A DNA stretch of 64,000 nucleotides from Pleurodeles waltl (Eukaryota; Chordata; Amphibia; Caudata; Salamandridae), in NCBI RefSeq assembly GCF_031143425.1, contig NC_090449.1, positions 759,350,235-759,414,234 on the forward strand. The letters are read 5' to 3'. The notes beneath the pieces were generated by a model. The model was given only the letters and a program-made list of their open reading frames with translations, made no database searches and was not told the DNA's origin. Position numbers and translations under genes: made by a program. This document shows positions 43,482 through 53,416 of the stretch, one piece after another. Every line of letters begins with the position of its first letter. Within the stretch, counting starts at the first letter, position 1.

Positions 43482-44312
43482 CTATAGGTGGACCAGGTGA
43501 TCATCCCAGCTGGAGCTAAAGACAGCTATATCGTCCAAATATGCTGCACTGAAAGCTTCCAGCCCTTGCAGGACTGTGTTCACCAACCTCTGAAAAGTGG
43601 CAGGTGCATTTTTCAAACCAAAAGGCATTACAGTAAACTGGTAATGTCCTCCAATGGTAGAAAATGCAGTCTTAGGTTTAGCATCTTCTGACAATTTGAT
43701 CTGCCAATACCCTGCAGTCAAATCAAAAGTGCTTAGATACTTGGCAGATGCCAGTGTATCTATGAGCTCATCTGCCCTGGGTATAGGGTGAGCATCAGTT
43801 TTGGTTACCAAGTTGAGACCTCTATAGTCTACACAAAACCGCATTTCCTTCTTTCCATCTTTGGAATGGGGTTTTGGTACCAGTACCACAGGAGAAGCCC
43901 ATGGACTGTCAGAGTGCTCAACCACTCCTAGTTCTAACATTTTCTGGACCTCTTGCTTTATGCAGTCCCTGACATGGTCAGGCTGCCTATAGATTTTACT
44001 TTTGACAGGTAAACTGTCTCCAGTATCTATAGTGTGCTCACACCAGGAAGTGGTACCTGGCACAGTAGAGAAGAGTTCAGAGAATTGATCTAGGAGGTTT
44101 ATGCAATTGTCTTTCTGCTCAGCAGTAAGACAATCAGCCAAAACTACACCTTCCACAAGAGCATCTTGTTCTGTGGAAGAGAAGAGATCAGGTAGAGGAT
44201 CACTGTCTTCTTCCTGCCCCTCATAAGTTGCCATGAGCAGGGTGAGATCAGCCCTGTCATAGTAGGGTTTCAGGCGGTTGACATGGAGCACCCTAAGGGG
44301 ACTCCTGGCAGT
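43482..44312 (-). pseudogene. Unit F: RT part, cut off by the provirus
   Basis: The 3' half of the F integrase/RT frame, from the end of integrase (VLHVNRLKPYY) through YLDD to the family UAG. It is severed from its 5' half by the provirus at CAGT (44309-44312). A private D-to-Y change (LLMATYEG) is present. The remainder of the frame resumes at 54211. Confidence 0.9.
44309..44312. repeat. Target-site duplication, left copy (CAGT)
   Basis: CAGT precedes the proviral terminus TGAAGAACC and recurs at 54211-54214 after the other terminus TTTCCTCA. The uninterrupted array copies read CTGGCAGTGCCTAAG here, with a single CAGT. Confidence 0.93.
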
Positions 44313-45106
44313 TGAAGAACCAGAACCTTATGGGCCTGGCGGCGCAGGGTACGCCTGAAATCTCCTTGGATTCACCTGCCTCAACTAACAGAGACACGGG
44401 ACACTCTGTCAGGCGTAAAAGATCAGATTTTATTAGCTGCAGCTAGTACAGTTGTCCAAGAAGTACACAAGGTATGTTCTCAGGAGACTGCCACTTTACT
44501 TTGTGGCGCACAATCTTATATACCGTATAAAAACCATTTATTAACTACATACACTCCCAGAACACATAGAAAGGAGCCAGTAAGAATAATGTAAAGATAG
44601 AACAGAGCCAATAGAAATGTCGGAAAACAAGACAGCACCAATAGAAGGAATTGGAAAACAAAGTATCAAGTGACTTAAGGTTGCCTCCCCTCCAGCTGTG
44701 TTTGTCACCCCTCCCTTGAACTAATTCATTAACCGATCCACAACGAAGTTGCATGTGGTGCAATAAGTTTGTGTGCGTTTGGAGGACAGTTGTGAAATGA
44801 GAGAATACTAGCAAAGGACAGCGAAGGCCAGACGATAAGATAAGATCGGCGGAGAATAGTGTGAGCCTACAGATAGTTGAAACAAGGATTAGAAAACCAG
44901 ACAGGGATTAGTGTACTCGGTCAGACCTTAATACCAGCCTTGTAAAGATAGAGGCAGAAGGCTGTTTTGAACACCATGTTGCAGAATAAGCAGAAAAGGC
45001 AGAATGGACTTCGTTCGCTGTGCTGCCTGAGTGAAGGCAACATAAAATGGCGGCGGGCCACAAAATGGCGGGTCGATACGATCGTATTAAAAATCGAATT
45101 TCCTCA
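44313..45106 (-). repeat. 3' LTR of the provirus (794 bp)
   Basis: In transcription order: U3 from 45106, with two CGCCATTTT motifs near its start (45062-45070 and 45044-45052), a 12-bp palindrome ATACGATCGTAT (45076-45087), a 30-bp direct repeat with CCAAT on the plus strand (44608 and 44638), TATATAAG (44515-44522), then AATAAA (44429-44434) in the presumed R region. An 89-codon frame in U3 (44545-44814) has a hydrophobic C-terminal half but no recognisable domain. Confidence 0.93.
44429..44434 (-). terminator. Poly(A) signal AATAAA of the provirus
   Basis: AATAAA on the minus strand, about 81 bp downstream of the TATA box in the 3' LTR. It would direct cleavage near 44410, giving an R region of roughly 75 bp if transcription starts 25-30 bp after the TATA box. 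Confidence 0.6.
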
Positions 45107-45108
45107 GA

Positions 45109-45118
45109 CCCTCCTTTT
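45109..45118 (-). other. Polypurine tract of the provirus
   Basis: The minus strand reads AAAAGGAGGG, then TC, then the LTR start TGAGGAAATT. It lies between the env stop and the 3' LTR, where the plus-strand primer is expected. Confidence 0.8.
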
Positions 45119-45150
45119 GCCAGAACTCAGGCAAGATACACAAACTCATG

Positions 45151-46665
45151 TTAATCTGAGTCGATGTCTATGGCCATGAGGTCATCAAGCTGTTGCTGTA
45201 CCATCATTTTGATATTCTCTGCTCTTTGTGACTTGGGTTTGGGAATACATGCAGTAGCACATAGGTTGCAGATGGCAGGACCGCAGTGCATACAAAGACA
45301 ACAAGAGAATATAAAAGCTAAAATTACTCCAAAGAATGTCAATACCTTCCAACCCCATTTGGACAGTAATCCCCAAAACCACTCTGAAAAGGACCAATCT
45401 CCTTCGTCCTGATGAATCGACTCGGAGATTATGTGTAACTTAGAGATAGCTTGGTATACTGTCGGAGCGTCATTAGGTATGAAAATACAGCAACTTGATC
45501 CGATCAATTTGCATACTCCACCACGGTCCGCAAGAACAAAGTCTAAGGCAACACGGTTCTGCAAGGTCATAAGACGATCAGCCTGTAGTTCAGCTGTAAT
45601 GTTACTTAAAGCTCCTACAGTGATGTCTATGGTGGTTTCTACGACACGAACCAATTGCCTTATATTTCTGCTGTTGGCCATTGGACCCCAGAAGGGAAGA
45701 AATCCTTTGAGGAAATCTCCTCCCTCTTGTCCTGCTGTGTCTTTCGAATCCACAATCCCTCTGCCATATCTATTTTTATGATGGTTCGCAGGAGCGGTGT
45801 ATGTAGGGGGAAGAAGAAAGGCTATATAACAAGTACCAGAGAAATCAGCTGGCAACCATGTATAAGCCCTATCGTGGCAAACGAAGTATGTACCTTGAGA
45901 TGGTACTAACGGCAGTGAATTCAGGGCTGAATAAACATATGTATGGGAACATAAACTTTCTCTTTGTCCGGTGTTTGGAGTTCTACCATTTATTTGCAGA
46001 CAGAAATTTCCTTGTTGGGGTATGACCCGTATCGGAGGAGATTTTCCTTGCTTAACCTTATCATTGAGGCTGGAAATGTAATTAGTTATGTTCCAATTGG
46101 TATATGCTTTTCTTTCATCTATGGAAGCTTCACTTTTTTCCATGATTTTAGCCATAGCTACCATTCCCTTTATCAATAAACTATGACTGAAATTTGAACC
46201 AACACTATGTGAACTGACAGGTTGTTTAATTTTACTTTGATATGCATTATTGAAAATGACAAAATAAGCCCAAGCGGAACCTTCATAGGAGAATGGAAGA
46301 ACTAAATATGGCATTCCTTTTTCTACCGTATGTGGTATGAGTCCACACACCCAACAGTCAGTTGTATTGATCACTAACTGATGTTGATGTAACAACTGGA
46401 CGAAGGAATTGTTAAAGTATTCAGTCCTTCTGATGAGTTCATGCTGGGGAAGAGTGTGAAATAGGTGCGGAGAGATAGTAGAAGAAGATGTAGAGGTAGG
46501 AGAAGAGACAACTTTTTGCTGCAGAGTAATAATGATCCAGTTTACAGATGCCAAAAGAATACACGACAATATAATGACGCATAGAGCAATACTACAACGA
46601 CTACATATTTCTTTACAATTATTCTTTACATTTTTACTTTCTCTTTTATCTAATGTAGCCTCCAT
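45151..46665 (-). CDS. env: Envelope glycoprotein precursor of the provirus
   Basis: 504 residues from the first ATG (46665); a longer frame opening with GTG at 46713 is less likely. A hydrophobic segment at about 25-48 follows a basic N-terminal tail, so it looks like an internal signal or signal-anchor. The surface subunit has a CWVC motif (104-107), typical of gamma-type Env. A minimal RXXR processing site, RYGR, lies at 299-302. The transmembrane subunit has an LQNRVALDF-type segment followed by a C-X6-CC motif (385-393), the mark of Env whose subunits are disulphide-linked. It ends with a membrane span (about 440-460) and a cysteine-rich tail. Several NXS/T sites are present. The frame is intact. 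Expression would need a spliced mRNA. Confidence 0.9.
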   Translation of the reverse strand: MEATLDKRESKNVKNNCKEICSRCSIALCVIILSCILLASVNWIIITLQQKVVSSPTSTSSSTISPHLFHTLPQHELIRRTEYFNNSFVQLLHQHQLVINTTDCWVCGLIPHTVEKGMPYLVLPFSYEGSAWAYFVIFNNAYQSKIKQPVSSHSVGSNFSHSLLIKGMVAMAKIMEKSEASIDERKAYTNWNITNYISSLNDKVKQGKSPPIRVIPQQGNFCLQINGRTPNTGQRESLCSHTYVYSALNSLPLVPSQGTYFVCHDRAYTWLPADFSGTCYIAFLLPPTYTAPANHHKNRYGRGIVDSKDTAGQEGGDFLKGFLPFWGPMANSRNIRQLVRVVETTIDITVGALSNITAELQADRLMTLQNRVALDFVLADRGGVCKLIGSSCCIFIPNDAPTVYQAISKLHIISESIHQDEGDWSFSEWFWGLLSKWGWKVLTFFGVILAFIFSCCLCMHCGPAICNLCATACIPKPKSQRAENIKMMVQQQLDDLMAIDIDSD

Positions 46666-46834
46666 CTTTCTAAGTGGATGCTCACGGCAATCTTCCTCAA
46701 TCACTGTAGTCACGATTATCTACCGTCCTATGACACTGTGAGGTCCTGCAGGCCTATTGCCACTTACTCAGGTCGTAACTAAGACTCCTACCGTGACCCT
46801 GCAACCGGGATAGAGTACTACATAGGAGAGAAAT

Positions 46835-49800
46835 TTACAAGTTCTTTGGTCTTGGTCTCAAATTATAGCGTTCCTGTCCAGAGGCAGTCTGGTTTTGAAA
46901 CAATGTTCCTGGATTTGTCGTGTTCAAGCGACGATGCGATGGTATTGCTTCTTGAAGGATGTCGTCGTCCTCTTTCTCAGAAAGTGTTCCAATTAGACGC
47001 GCATCACTGAATGGTACAAATTGCGGAACTTTCTCACTTTCAGAGTCACTGATGCCTCTACGGACCCACTGATCGAAAGGCAAGGGCAAAGGCACTTTCT
47101 TGCAGTGCACGGCATGCACCCAGTTTTTCTTTCCTTCGACTTTAACTGCTGTTCTTGTGGTCAAAAGAACCAGGCGTGGCTCTCTCCATCTGGGCTCCAA
47201 ATTTCTCTGTCGTTGGAAATTTTTCGTGCAGACCCAGTCACCTGGTCGGATGGAATGACCTGGGTCTGTGGAAGCCTCTGGTAGAGCACTCTGAACCTGT
47301 TGATGAAGAACACGCAATTTAGTTGTAAGGTCATGCAAGTAGTCAATCAACATCGGGTATGGCAAGTCTGAGTATTTCTTAGGGCGAGGAACTCCCCATA
47401 CATTAGCTGGGCGACCAAATATCACTTCGTAAGGGCTAAGCCCCAAACGAGAGTGTACTGCTGTTCTGGTGGACAGAAGAGCCAATGGTAAAGCATCAGG
47501 CCAATTAAGTCCTGTGCTAGCTTGCACCTTAGCAATTTTAAGCTTCAAGGTTCCATTGTAGCATTCTACTAAACCAGCCGACTGTGGGTGATTCGCCGCG
47601 TGGAACTTCTGTTTTATGCCAAGACCTGCACAAACTTTTTGCATGACTTGACCCACAAATTCGCTCCCATTGTCACTCCAGACAATGCGCGGCAAACCAA
47701 ACCTAGGGAAGAATTCTTTCAAAAGTATTTTGGCAGTTGATAAAGCAGTATTGTCCTTCAGAGGGTAGGCTTCTACCCATCTAGAAAAAGCACATACTAC
47801 CACCAGAACATATTTGAGGTTGTTGCATCGTTCCATGTGAATATAATCGATCTGCAACACCTCAAATGGATATGTTGGAGGAGCAAAATGACCTGCTGGA
47901 GTTGGGGTTCCCTTTCCCGGATTGTACATCAAGCAAACAATACAATGTTTTACTACATTATTTGCACACTTTGGGATCCCCTCATTTTGCCACACTGGAG
48001 CCAGAAGCTTACATATTCCTTTTGCACTTAGGTGAGCTGGACCATGTGCCATAGTAACTACAGGTAGTACATAAGCATCTGGTAACAGCCAACGTTGATG
48101 TTCTGATAATTCAACCCAACATCCCATCTCATCTAACATTCCTGTACTTTCCTTCCACTTTCTCAACTCATTCTCCGTAGCCTCTCCTTGAATTGATTTC
48201 ACACTCTCTACTGTATCTTCACACATTCCCTTTTCTCTTACGCAGTTTGCGGGACCTGCAACATACATTCGACTTGTGTTGTCTCTGGCTGTCTTTTTCG
48301 CTACCTCATCTGCAAATGCATTTCCTCGACCAACATCGTCCACAATCTTTTTGTGTGCACTACACTTCACGATCGCTATCTGAGTAGGCATTGTAAGTGA
48401 CTCAAGAAGTTCAGTCACTAATTGACCATGTTGTATCTTAGTACCATGGGAAGTAAAGAATCCTCTTTCCTTCCATAAACGCCCAAAGTTAAACGCTACA
48501 CCAAAAGCGTATTGGCTATCAGTGTACACGTTTACTCTTTTTCCTTTGGATAACACACACGCTCTAGTTAAGGCTATCAATTCAGCTGCCTGAGCTGAAT
48601 TATGTCTAATGCGTGCTGTCTCCACAATCGTATGCAAAGTAGTAATAGCGTAGGCTGAAACTGTATCTCCATTCGGGAGCTTGAAACAAGAACCATCTAC
48701 CCATAGTGTTCCATCTGGATTCACTAATGGCGTGTCTTTTAGGTCAATTCTACCCTTAGTCTCTTCTTCAGTACGGAGAAAACAATCATGCTGTTCAGAG
48801 ACATCTCTCTCTTCTGGAAGAGGCAACAAAGTAGCTGGATTCAGGGTATTACATCGTTTGATGTGTATGTGACTAGCCAAAAGCGTCAGCTCATATCCGG
48901 ACAACCGAGCACTCGTAAGATGCTGCGTTTTTGTCCTATTTAGTAAAGTATCCACTGCATGTGGCACCATAACAATGAGAGTATTATCTAGCACTACTCC
49001 AGCAGACTGTCGAATAGAAATTGCTGCTGCCGCTGTTGCCTTAAGACAACTAGGCAATGCTTTAGCTACTGGATCTAACGTAGCTGAGAAATATGCGCAT
49101 GGTCGCTGTTGATCTCCAAAACGCTGCGTTAAGACTGACAATGCACAACCCTCTCTTTCGTGGACACAGAGCGTAAAGGGCTTACTGTAATCAGGAGTAC
49201 CCAATACAGGAGCAGAACACAAAGCAATACGCAAATCAGTAAAACTCTTCTGACACTCGTCAGTCCACTGAAGAGGCTGAGGCGTATCTTTTAAAGTTAG
49301 CGCCAACAGCGGTTTAGCCAATAAAGAGAAACTCGGAATCCACTGTCTACAATAAGAAGTAATGCCCAAAAAGGCACGTACCTCTCTTTGTGTGGATGGC
49401 ACTGACATTTGTGCAATTGCCTGAATTCGTTCGGGGGTCAATCGTCGTCCCTCCTTTGACAAGAGATGACCCAAATAAGTCACCTCGCGACAGACATATT
49501 GTAATTTAGAAGGAGAAACCTTGTGATTCAGATCAAACAAATGACGCAACAGTGCAACGGTCACGTTTTTGCAAATCTCCTCTGAATCAGCTGCAACTAA
49601 TAAGTCATCCATGTACTGAATGAGAGCGGCACCGGACGGTAAGGAAAAGGCATCAAGATGACATTTTAGAGCTTGACTGTAAATAGAGGGACTTTCACAA
49701 TAACCTTGAGGTGCGCGTTTAAACCGGAAGCTTCGGCCTCCGAGGGAAAAACCAAAAATATCTCTACTCTCTTCGGCGATGGGAATACTAAAGAAAGCAT

Positions 49801-50623
49801 TCTTTAGATCAATAACTGAAAACCAAGTCGCTGTAGAAGGTATCATCGTCAACAGAGCAGTGATATCTGGGACTACAGGAAACTGCGGTACGACAATCTT
49901 GTTTACCTCCCGAAGATCAATTACAAAACGATAAACAGGAGGCTGAGAAGGATCAGTGCGTTTAAGAACCGGAAGAACAGGACTGTTACATGTATTTCCT
50001 CTCGTTTCCTCAACCACACCCTTCTGAATCAAATCATGGACAATTTCCAGAAGTGCTTTCTCACCTTCAGTAGAGATTCTGTATTGCGGAATACGTGGCA
50101 TTTCAGCATTGGGCTTAAGAGTAACAACATAAGGTGGGATCTCAAGACAACCAACGTCATTCGGACCCGTAGCCCAAAGCGTTTCGGGAAGAGAAAGCAA
50201 TTCAGGTGGGAATTGATCTTTTGATAAGTACATTGGACTAGTCATTTTCTGTCCTAGAGTGAGGTATACACCAGAAGGTGAACAATATATCGTAGCATGC
50301 ATTCTTTTTAATAGATCTAAACCCAACAGATTTTCACCACAACCATTCGTCAGAAGAAGCGGAGCTTCTAAATCATAAGGGCCTATTGAAACAGGCAAAG
50401 GGCAAGAAACTGGATTGCGAACAGGGGCGCCAGAAAATCCTACAGATACATTCGTTAAGCCAGACAAAGGTGCGCCAGGGAGTTTAGAATGAATGATAGA
50501 GCTTCTCATGGCACCAGTATCTAAAAGAAATGGCTCTGAAACACCCATTGTAGTGACATTAACATAAGGTCCATTCTGATCCACTGGAATTGACGTAACC
50601 CCCTTACTTTGTCCATGGCTGTC
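46835..50623 (-). CDS. pol: Pol (protease, RT, RNase H, integrase) of the provirus, read through the gag UAG
   Basis: The frame is open from the codon after the gag UAG and is the same frame as gag, so no frameshift is needed. Numbering from the GTG at 50584: protease LDTGA 21-25; RT with VIDLKNAFF (D259), APQG and YMDD 324-327; RNase H D630, E668, D689, D759; integrase zinc H847, H851, C881, C884; core D913, D971, E1007 with 35-residue spacing; then the NLEPRW...VLLTT...KVEG module typical of gammaretroviral integrase. No ATG is needed if it is made as Gag-Pol. It ends 121 bp before the env frame. All catalytic residues I can identify are present. Confidence 0.93.
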   Translation of the reverse strand, partial: DSHGQSKGVTSIPVDQNGPYVNVTTMGVSEPFLLDTGAMRSSIIHSKLPGAPLSGLTNVSVGFSGAPVRNPVSCPLPVSIGPYDLEAPLLLTNGCGENLLGLDLLKRMHATIYCSPSGVYLTLGQKMTSPMYLSKDQFPPELLSLPETLWATGPNDVGCLEIPPYVVTLKPNAEMPRIPQYRISTEGEKALLEIVHDLIQKGVVEETRGNTCNSPVLPVLKRTDPSQPPVYRFVIDLREVNKIVVPQFPVVPDITALLTMIPSTATWFSVIDLKNAFFSIPIAEESRDIFGFSLGGRSFRFKRAPQGYCESPSIYSQALKCHLDAFSLPSGAALIQYMDDLLVAADSEEICKNVTVALLRHLFDLNHKVSPSKLQYVCREVTYLGHLLSKEGRRLTPERIQAIAQMSVPSTQREVRAFLGITSYCRQWIPSFSLLAKPLLALTLKDTPQPLQWTDECQKSFTDLRIALCSAPVLGTPDYSKPFTLCVHEREGCALSVLTQRFGDQQRPCAYFSATLDPVAKALPSCLKATAAAAISIRQSAGVVLDNTLIVMVPHAVDTLLNRTKTQHLTSARLSGYELTLLASHIHIKRCNTLNPATLLPLPEERDVSEQHDCFLRTEEETKGRIDLKDTPLVNPDGTLWVDGSCFKLPNGDTVSAYAITTLHTIVETARIRHNSAQAAELIALTRACVLSKGKRVNVYTDSQYAFGVAFNFGRLWKERGFFTSHGTKIQHGQLVTELLESLTMPTQIAIVKCSAHKKIVDDVGRGNAFADEVAKKTARDNTSRMYVAGPANCVREKGMCEDTVESVKSIQGEATENELRKWKESTGMLDEMGCWVELSEHQRWLLPDAYVLPVVTMAHGPAHLSAKGICKLLAPVWQNEGIPKCANNVVKHCIVCLMYNPGKGTPTPAGHFAPPTYPFEVLQIDYIHMERCNNLKYVLVVVCAFSRWVEAYPLKDNTALSTAKILLKEFFPRFGLPRIVWSDNGSEFVGQVMQKVCAGLGIKQKFHAANHPQSAGLVECYNGTLKLKIAKVQASTGLNWPDALPLALLSTRTAVHSRLGLSPYEVIFGRPANVWGVPRPKKYSDLPYPMLIDYLHDLTTKLRVLHQQVQSALPEASTDPGHSIRPGDWVCTKNFQRQRNLEPRWREPRLVLLTTRTAVKVEGKKNWVHAVHCKKVPLPLPFDQWVRRGISDSESEKVPQFVPFSDARLIGTLSEKEDDDILQEAIPSHRRLNTTNPGTLFQNQTASGQERYNLRPRPKNL

Positions 50624-52975
50624 CTATTCAAAATGAAGACTTTCATTCCCTCCTTCAATATACTGATCCTCACTGTAATACTGTGTAGACCTAACATTTT
50701 GCTGGTCAAAGTAATTTTCGGAATTTGGAGGAACAAAAGAACGCTGCTCTTGGGTTAACACACCTCGACCTCTACCTCTATTTGCTGACTGAAGACCACC
50801 ACGACCTCGTGAAGCAGATGTTGCTCCATTACGCTGCAACAATGCCGGACAACTGTTCTTAAAATGACCTTCCTCCCTACAATAAGCACATTGATTGGGA
50901 CCTAGCAAAGGTCTTGGAATGAATGGTTCAGGCTTTTGATACAACCTCTGAAACTGCGGAGGCTGTTGAAACTGAGGCTGAACATAACGAGGAGGATAAG
51001 CCTGTTGCAAGAGAACTTTAGTTTTTAATTCTTTCGTCTTTTTCTCTTGTTTTTCCCTTTCTTCTTTGTCTCTATTTTCATAATATTGTGCAGTAGCCAA
51101 TATCTGGGCGGAAGAAGAAACTGCCCATGAACTCTCGGAGTCTTTTAGCTTGTGTGATAGTTCAGGAAGCAAGTTATATACGAACTTATCCACAAATAAT
51201 CGCTGTCCCCCTTCTGTAGCCATATCTTGACCACTGTGATCAATGAATGTCTCCTCGAATCGGGTAAAGAAATCGGAAACACTTTCATCTTTCTTTTGTT
51301 TACATACTGCTAGCTTATCCCAATTAACTCTCAAAGCAGGCATCATTGTTTTCATTAATGTAATAATCCTACCAGGGAGTTCTGAGATCAAAGCGTCGGG
51401 CTTTGCACCACCTACTTGACCTCTATCTGCGGCAATAATAGCGTTCCAATCGCCGCCTAATTCTTGAGCGTGATCCTCTCTACGAATTTTAGCCCATATT
51501 GTCTGTGGAACTACATTTCCCATCAACATGTCAATATCTGCTAGATTCATAGTACATGCATCAACTGTTTGCGACAACTCTTTATAGTAACCAGCAGGAT
51601 TTTTGCGTGGATCTGGTAGTGACTGTTTAAGTGCTAAAACTTCAGACCTTTTCCAGGGGACATGTATCCATATGCGCTGAAAATGCGCAGGAATAGCTGG
51701 ATTAGCACCTGCTGCTGCAACTTCTTCCTTCCATATTGGAGAAACCTCTCTCATGGGATAGTTTTTCAGTGCTGTCCTAACTGAAGGATCAGAATCAGGA
51801 AAAGTCTGTGAGAACAATAGGGATCTGAAAGAAATAAGTGTTCTGACAGCGTTTTCAACCTTAGGACCCACAATAAGTCCTTTGTCAAAGTCAGCCTGAA
51901 CATCTAACAGATCCTGTGGGACCGAACCCAAATTCATATCCTCCCATTCTTTAGCGAGAGTATTGCACATAACTTTAAAAACATATCTCTGCGTAGGTGC
52001 ATTCCATTGCAGAAAGGTGGACATAATATCAGACGTACTATATTGGGGACCCTTCTTGATCCATCTACAAGCAAGTGAGTCCAATTTTTCTCGCTCTTCG
52101 GAGTCTGGGAATTGACTACGAGACTGTCTTCGAGAAAAAGCTGGAGACACGTTTAAAGCTTCAAAGAAAGGTGATAAGAGACCAGAGACAGTATCTGCAA
52201 ATCGCTTACGCATAGATGGAGAATTTGACATAAGGATAGGGGACAAGGTATTAGGTGAATTAACTAAAGGAGCATTAGGAATTGCCAAAGGAGCAGAAGG
52301 CAAAGGAGTTAAAGGCAAAGCTGGCATAGGCAATACTTGAGGAGGCAAATGTGGAAAAGCTGGAGCAGGCGGAAGCACAACTGGCGGCTGAACAGGCTGT
52401 AACATCGGGGGTGCATTAGCACCTTGTACATAGGGCGGAGGCAATTTCAATAAGTGGGACATTAAGGAATCTTCCTCAAAATCTTTTCTCTTATCAAGGG
52501 AAGAGATAGGCAACGTCGGATAGCATTTATCTATTGCCATTCGATGCTGTCTGTCTGAAATTTCCATTGCATTATCTATTTCATCATCTTTGAATTGCTG
52601 AGCAGCCTGTATAATCGTCATTCCCTGTGTTTTCCTATCTCGTTTCGCTTGTTTAATTTCTCTCTGTTTGGCTTCCTTACGCCAAAGGCGAAAAGAGTCA
52701 AACATTGCCGGCCGGGCTTTTCTTTTAAATAACGTTGCTTCTAAATTATCTAGCACATCAGTTTCGAAACTACCATTTTCTGGCCATTTTAAAACACCAT
52801 CTTTCTTTGTATATCGGGTCCATGTCTTATTAAAGGCAATAGGACCAACACCATGTTTAGAATAGAGCTCATATGTGGGAGTTCCAACCGAAGGAATCGG
52901 ACAGGAGTCCTCAAGCTGGGAGTCCCTATTACAACCAAAGCAACAAAGTTTTCCAAACTTAGTCAGACCAGACAT
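50624..52975 (-). CDS. gag: Gag polyprotein of the provirus, 783 residues, ending in UAG
   Basis: ATG at 52975 with a purine at -3. The N-terminus MSGLTKFG lacks the G2 needed for myristoylation but has a cysteine cluster (CCFGC, 11-15) that might be lipid-modified. Two late-domain-type motifs are visible: YPTL at 152-155 and PPPY at 179-182, the latter opening a long proline-rich linker. A capsid region follows, then a Q/P-rich segment, one canonical zinc knuckle C-X2-C-X4-H-X4-C (696-709) and RG repeats. The large matrix-like domain and single knuckle resemble gamma/epsilon-type Gag. It stops at UAG 50624-50626, followed by G. Pol continues in frame. Confidence 0.92.
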   Translation of the reverse strand: MSGLTKFGKLCCFGCNRDSQLEDSCPIPSVGTPTYELYSKHGVGPIAFNKTWTRYTKKDGVLKWPENGSFETDVLDNLEATLFKRKARPAMFDSFRLWRKEAKQREIKQAKRDRKTQGMTIIQAAQQFKDDEIDNAMEISDRQHRMAIDKCYPTLPISSLDKRKDFEEDSLMSHLLKLPPPYVQGANAPPMLQPVQPPVVLPPAPAFPHLPPQVLPMPALPLTPLPSAPLAIPNAPLVNSPNTLSPILMSNSPSMRKRFADTVSGLLSPFFEALNVSPAFSRRQSRSQFPDSEEREKLDSLACRWIKKGPQYSTSDIMSTFLQWNAPTQRYVFKVMCNTLAKEWEDMNLGSVPQDLLDVQADFDKGLIVGPKVENAVRTLISFRSLLFSQTFPDSDPSVRTALKNYPMREVSPIWKEEVAAAGANPAIPAHFQRIWIHVPWKRSEVLALKQSLPDPRKNPAGYYKELSQTVDACTMNLADIDMLMGNVVPQTIWAKIRREDHAQELGGDWNAIIAADRGQVGGAKPDALISELPGRIITLMKTMMPALRVNWDKLAVCKQKKDESVSDFFTRFEETFIDHSGQDMATEGGQRLFVDKFVYNLLPELSHKLKDSESSWAVSSSAQILATAQYYENRDKEEREKQEKKTKELKTKVLLQQAYPPRYVQPQFQQPPQFQRLYQKPEPFIPRPLLGPNQCAYCREEGHFKNSCPALLQRNGATSASRGRGGLQSANRGRGRGVLTQEQRSFVPPNSENYFDQQNVRSTQYYSEDQYIEGGNESLHFE

Positions 52976-53044
52976 CTCACGATTTTTACTGGCTGTTCAC
53001 AAACATCAAGGGGGTAAAACTTTCAGTTTACACAGCACAAATGC

Positions 53045-53050
53045 ACTTAC
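53045..53050 (-). promoter_or_regulatory. Candidate major splice donor (GTAAGT) in the proviral leader
   Basis: The minus strand reads GAGGG|GTAAGTGC between the primer site and the gag ATG. This is a strong match to the donor consensus and the usual place for the env mRNA donor. A possible acceptor, CTACAG, ends at 46704 just upstream of env, but its pyrimidine tract is weak. Confidence 0.45.
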
Positions 53051-53396
53051 CCCTCGGCTTTGGCCACTGCAATGGCCAAATCTAAGGACCTAAGGACAAA
53101 ACAAAGACCAAAATTTGTGGGCGCGACCCACCAAATACTTAACTAAGGATGTCTTCTTACACCAACAGAGGCCCGTCTATCGTCTCGCTTTACCATACAT
53201 CATCAAAGAAAGGGCCAAGGCAGGGCGGCAGTCAGGGCAGCAGTCGTCAGTAGCCGTCAGGAAGGAGTAACCGCGCTGAAAAAGACCTTCGGACCACTTC
53301 GACATACAGGGGTCGCTTGACGTGGCTCGCGATTCCTCCAGAATTTTCTTGCGGGGTTCCTCACGACCTTCAGGCAGAACCGGTACCGCTGAAGCC

Positions 53397-53414
53397 GCCC
53401 CACGTTGGGCGCCA
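53397..53414 (-). other. Primer-binding site, tRNA-Lys1,2 type
   Basis: The minus strand reads TGGCGCCCAACGTGGGGC, two bases after the 5' LTR end. This is the 18-nt complement of vertebrate tRNA-Lys1,2 known from foamy viruses and Mason-Pfizer-type retroviruses. Confidence 0.92.
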
Positions 53415-53416
53415 GT

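Noticed and set aside
44545..44814. 89-codon frame in the proviral U3 (also 53649-53918), reminiscent of an LTR-encoded protein
   Set aside because: Low complexity, no similarity I recognise, and present twice only because LTRs are duplicated. Chance frame is the simpler reading.
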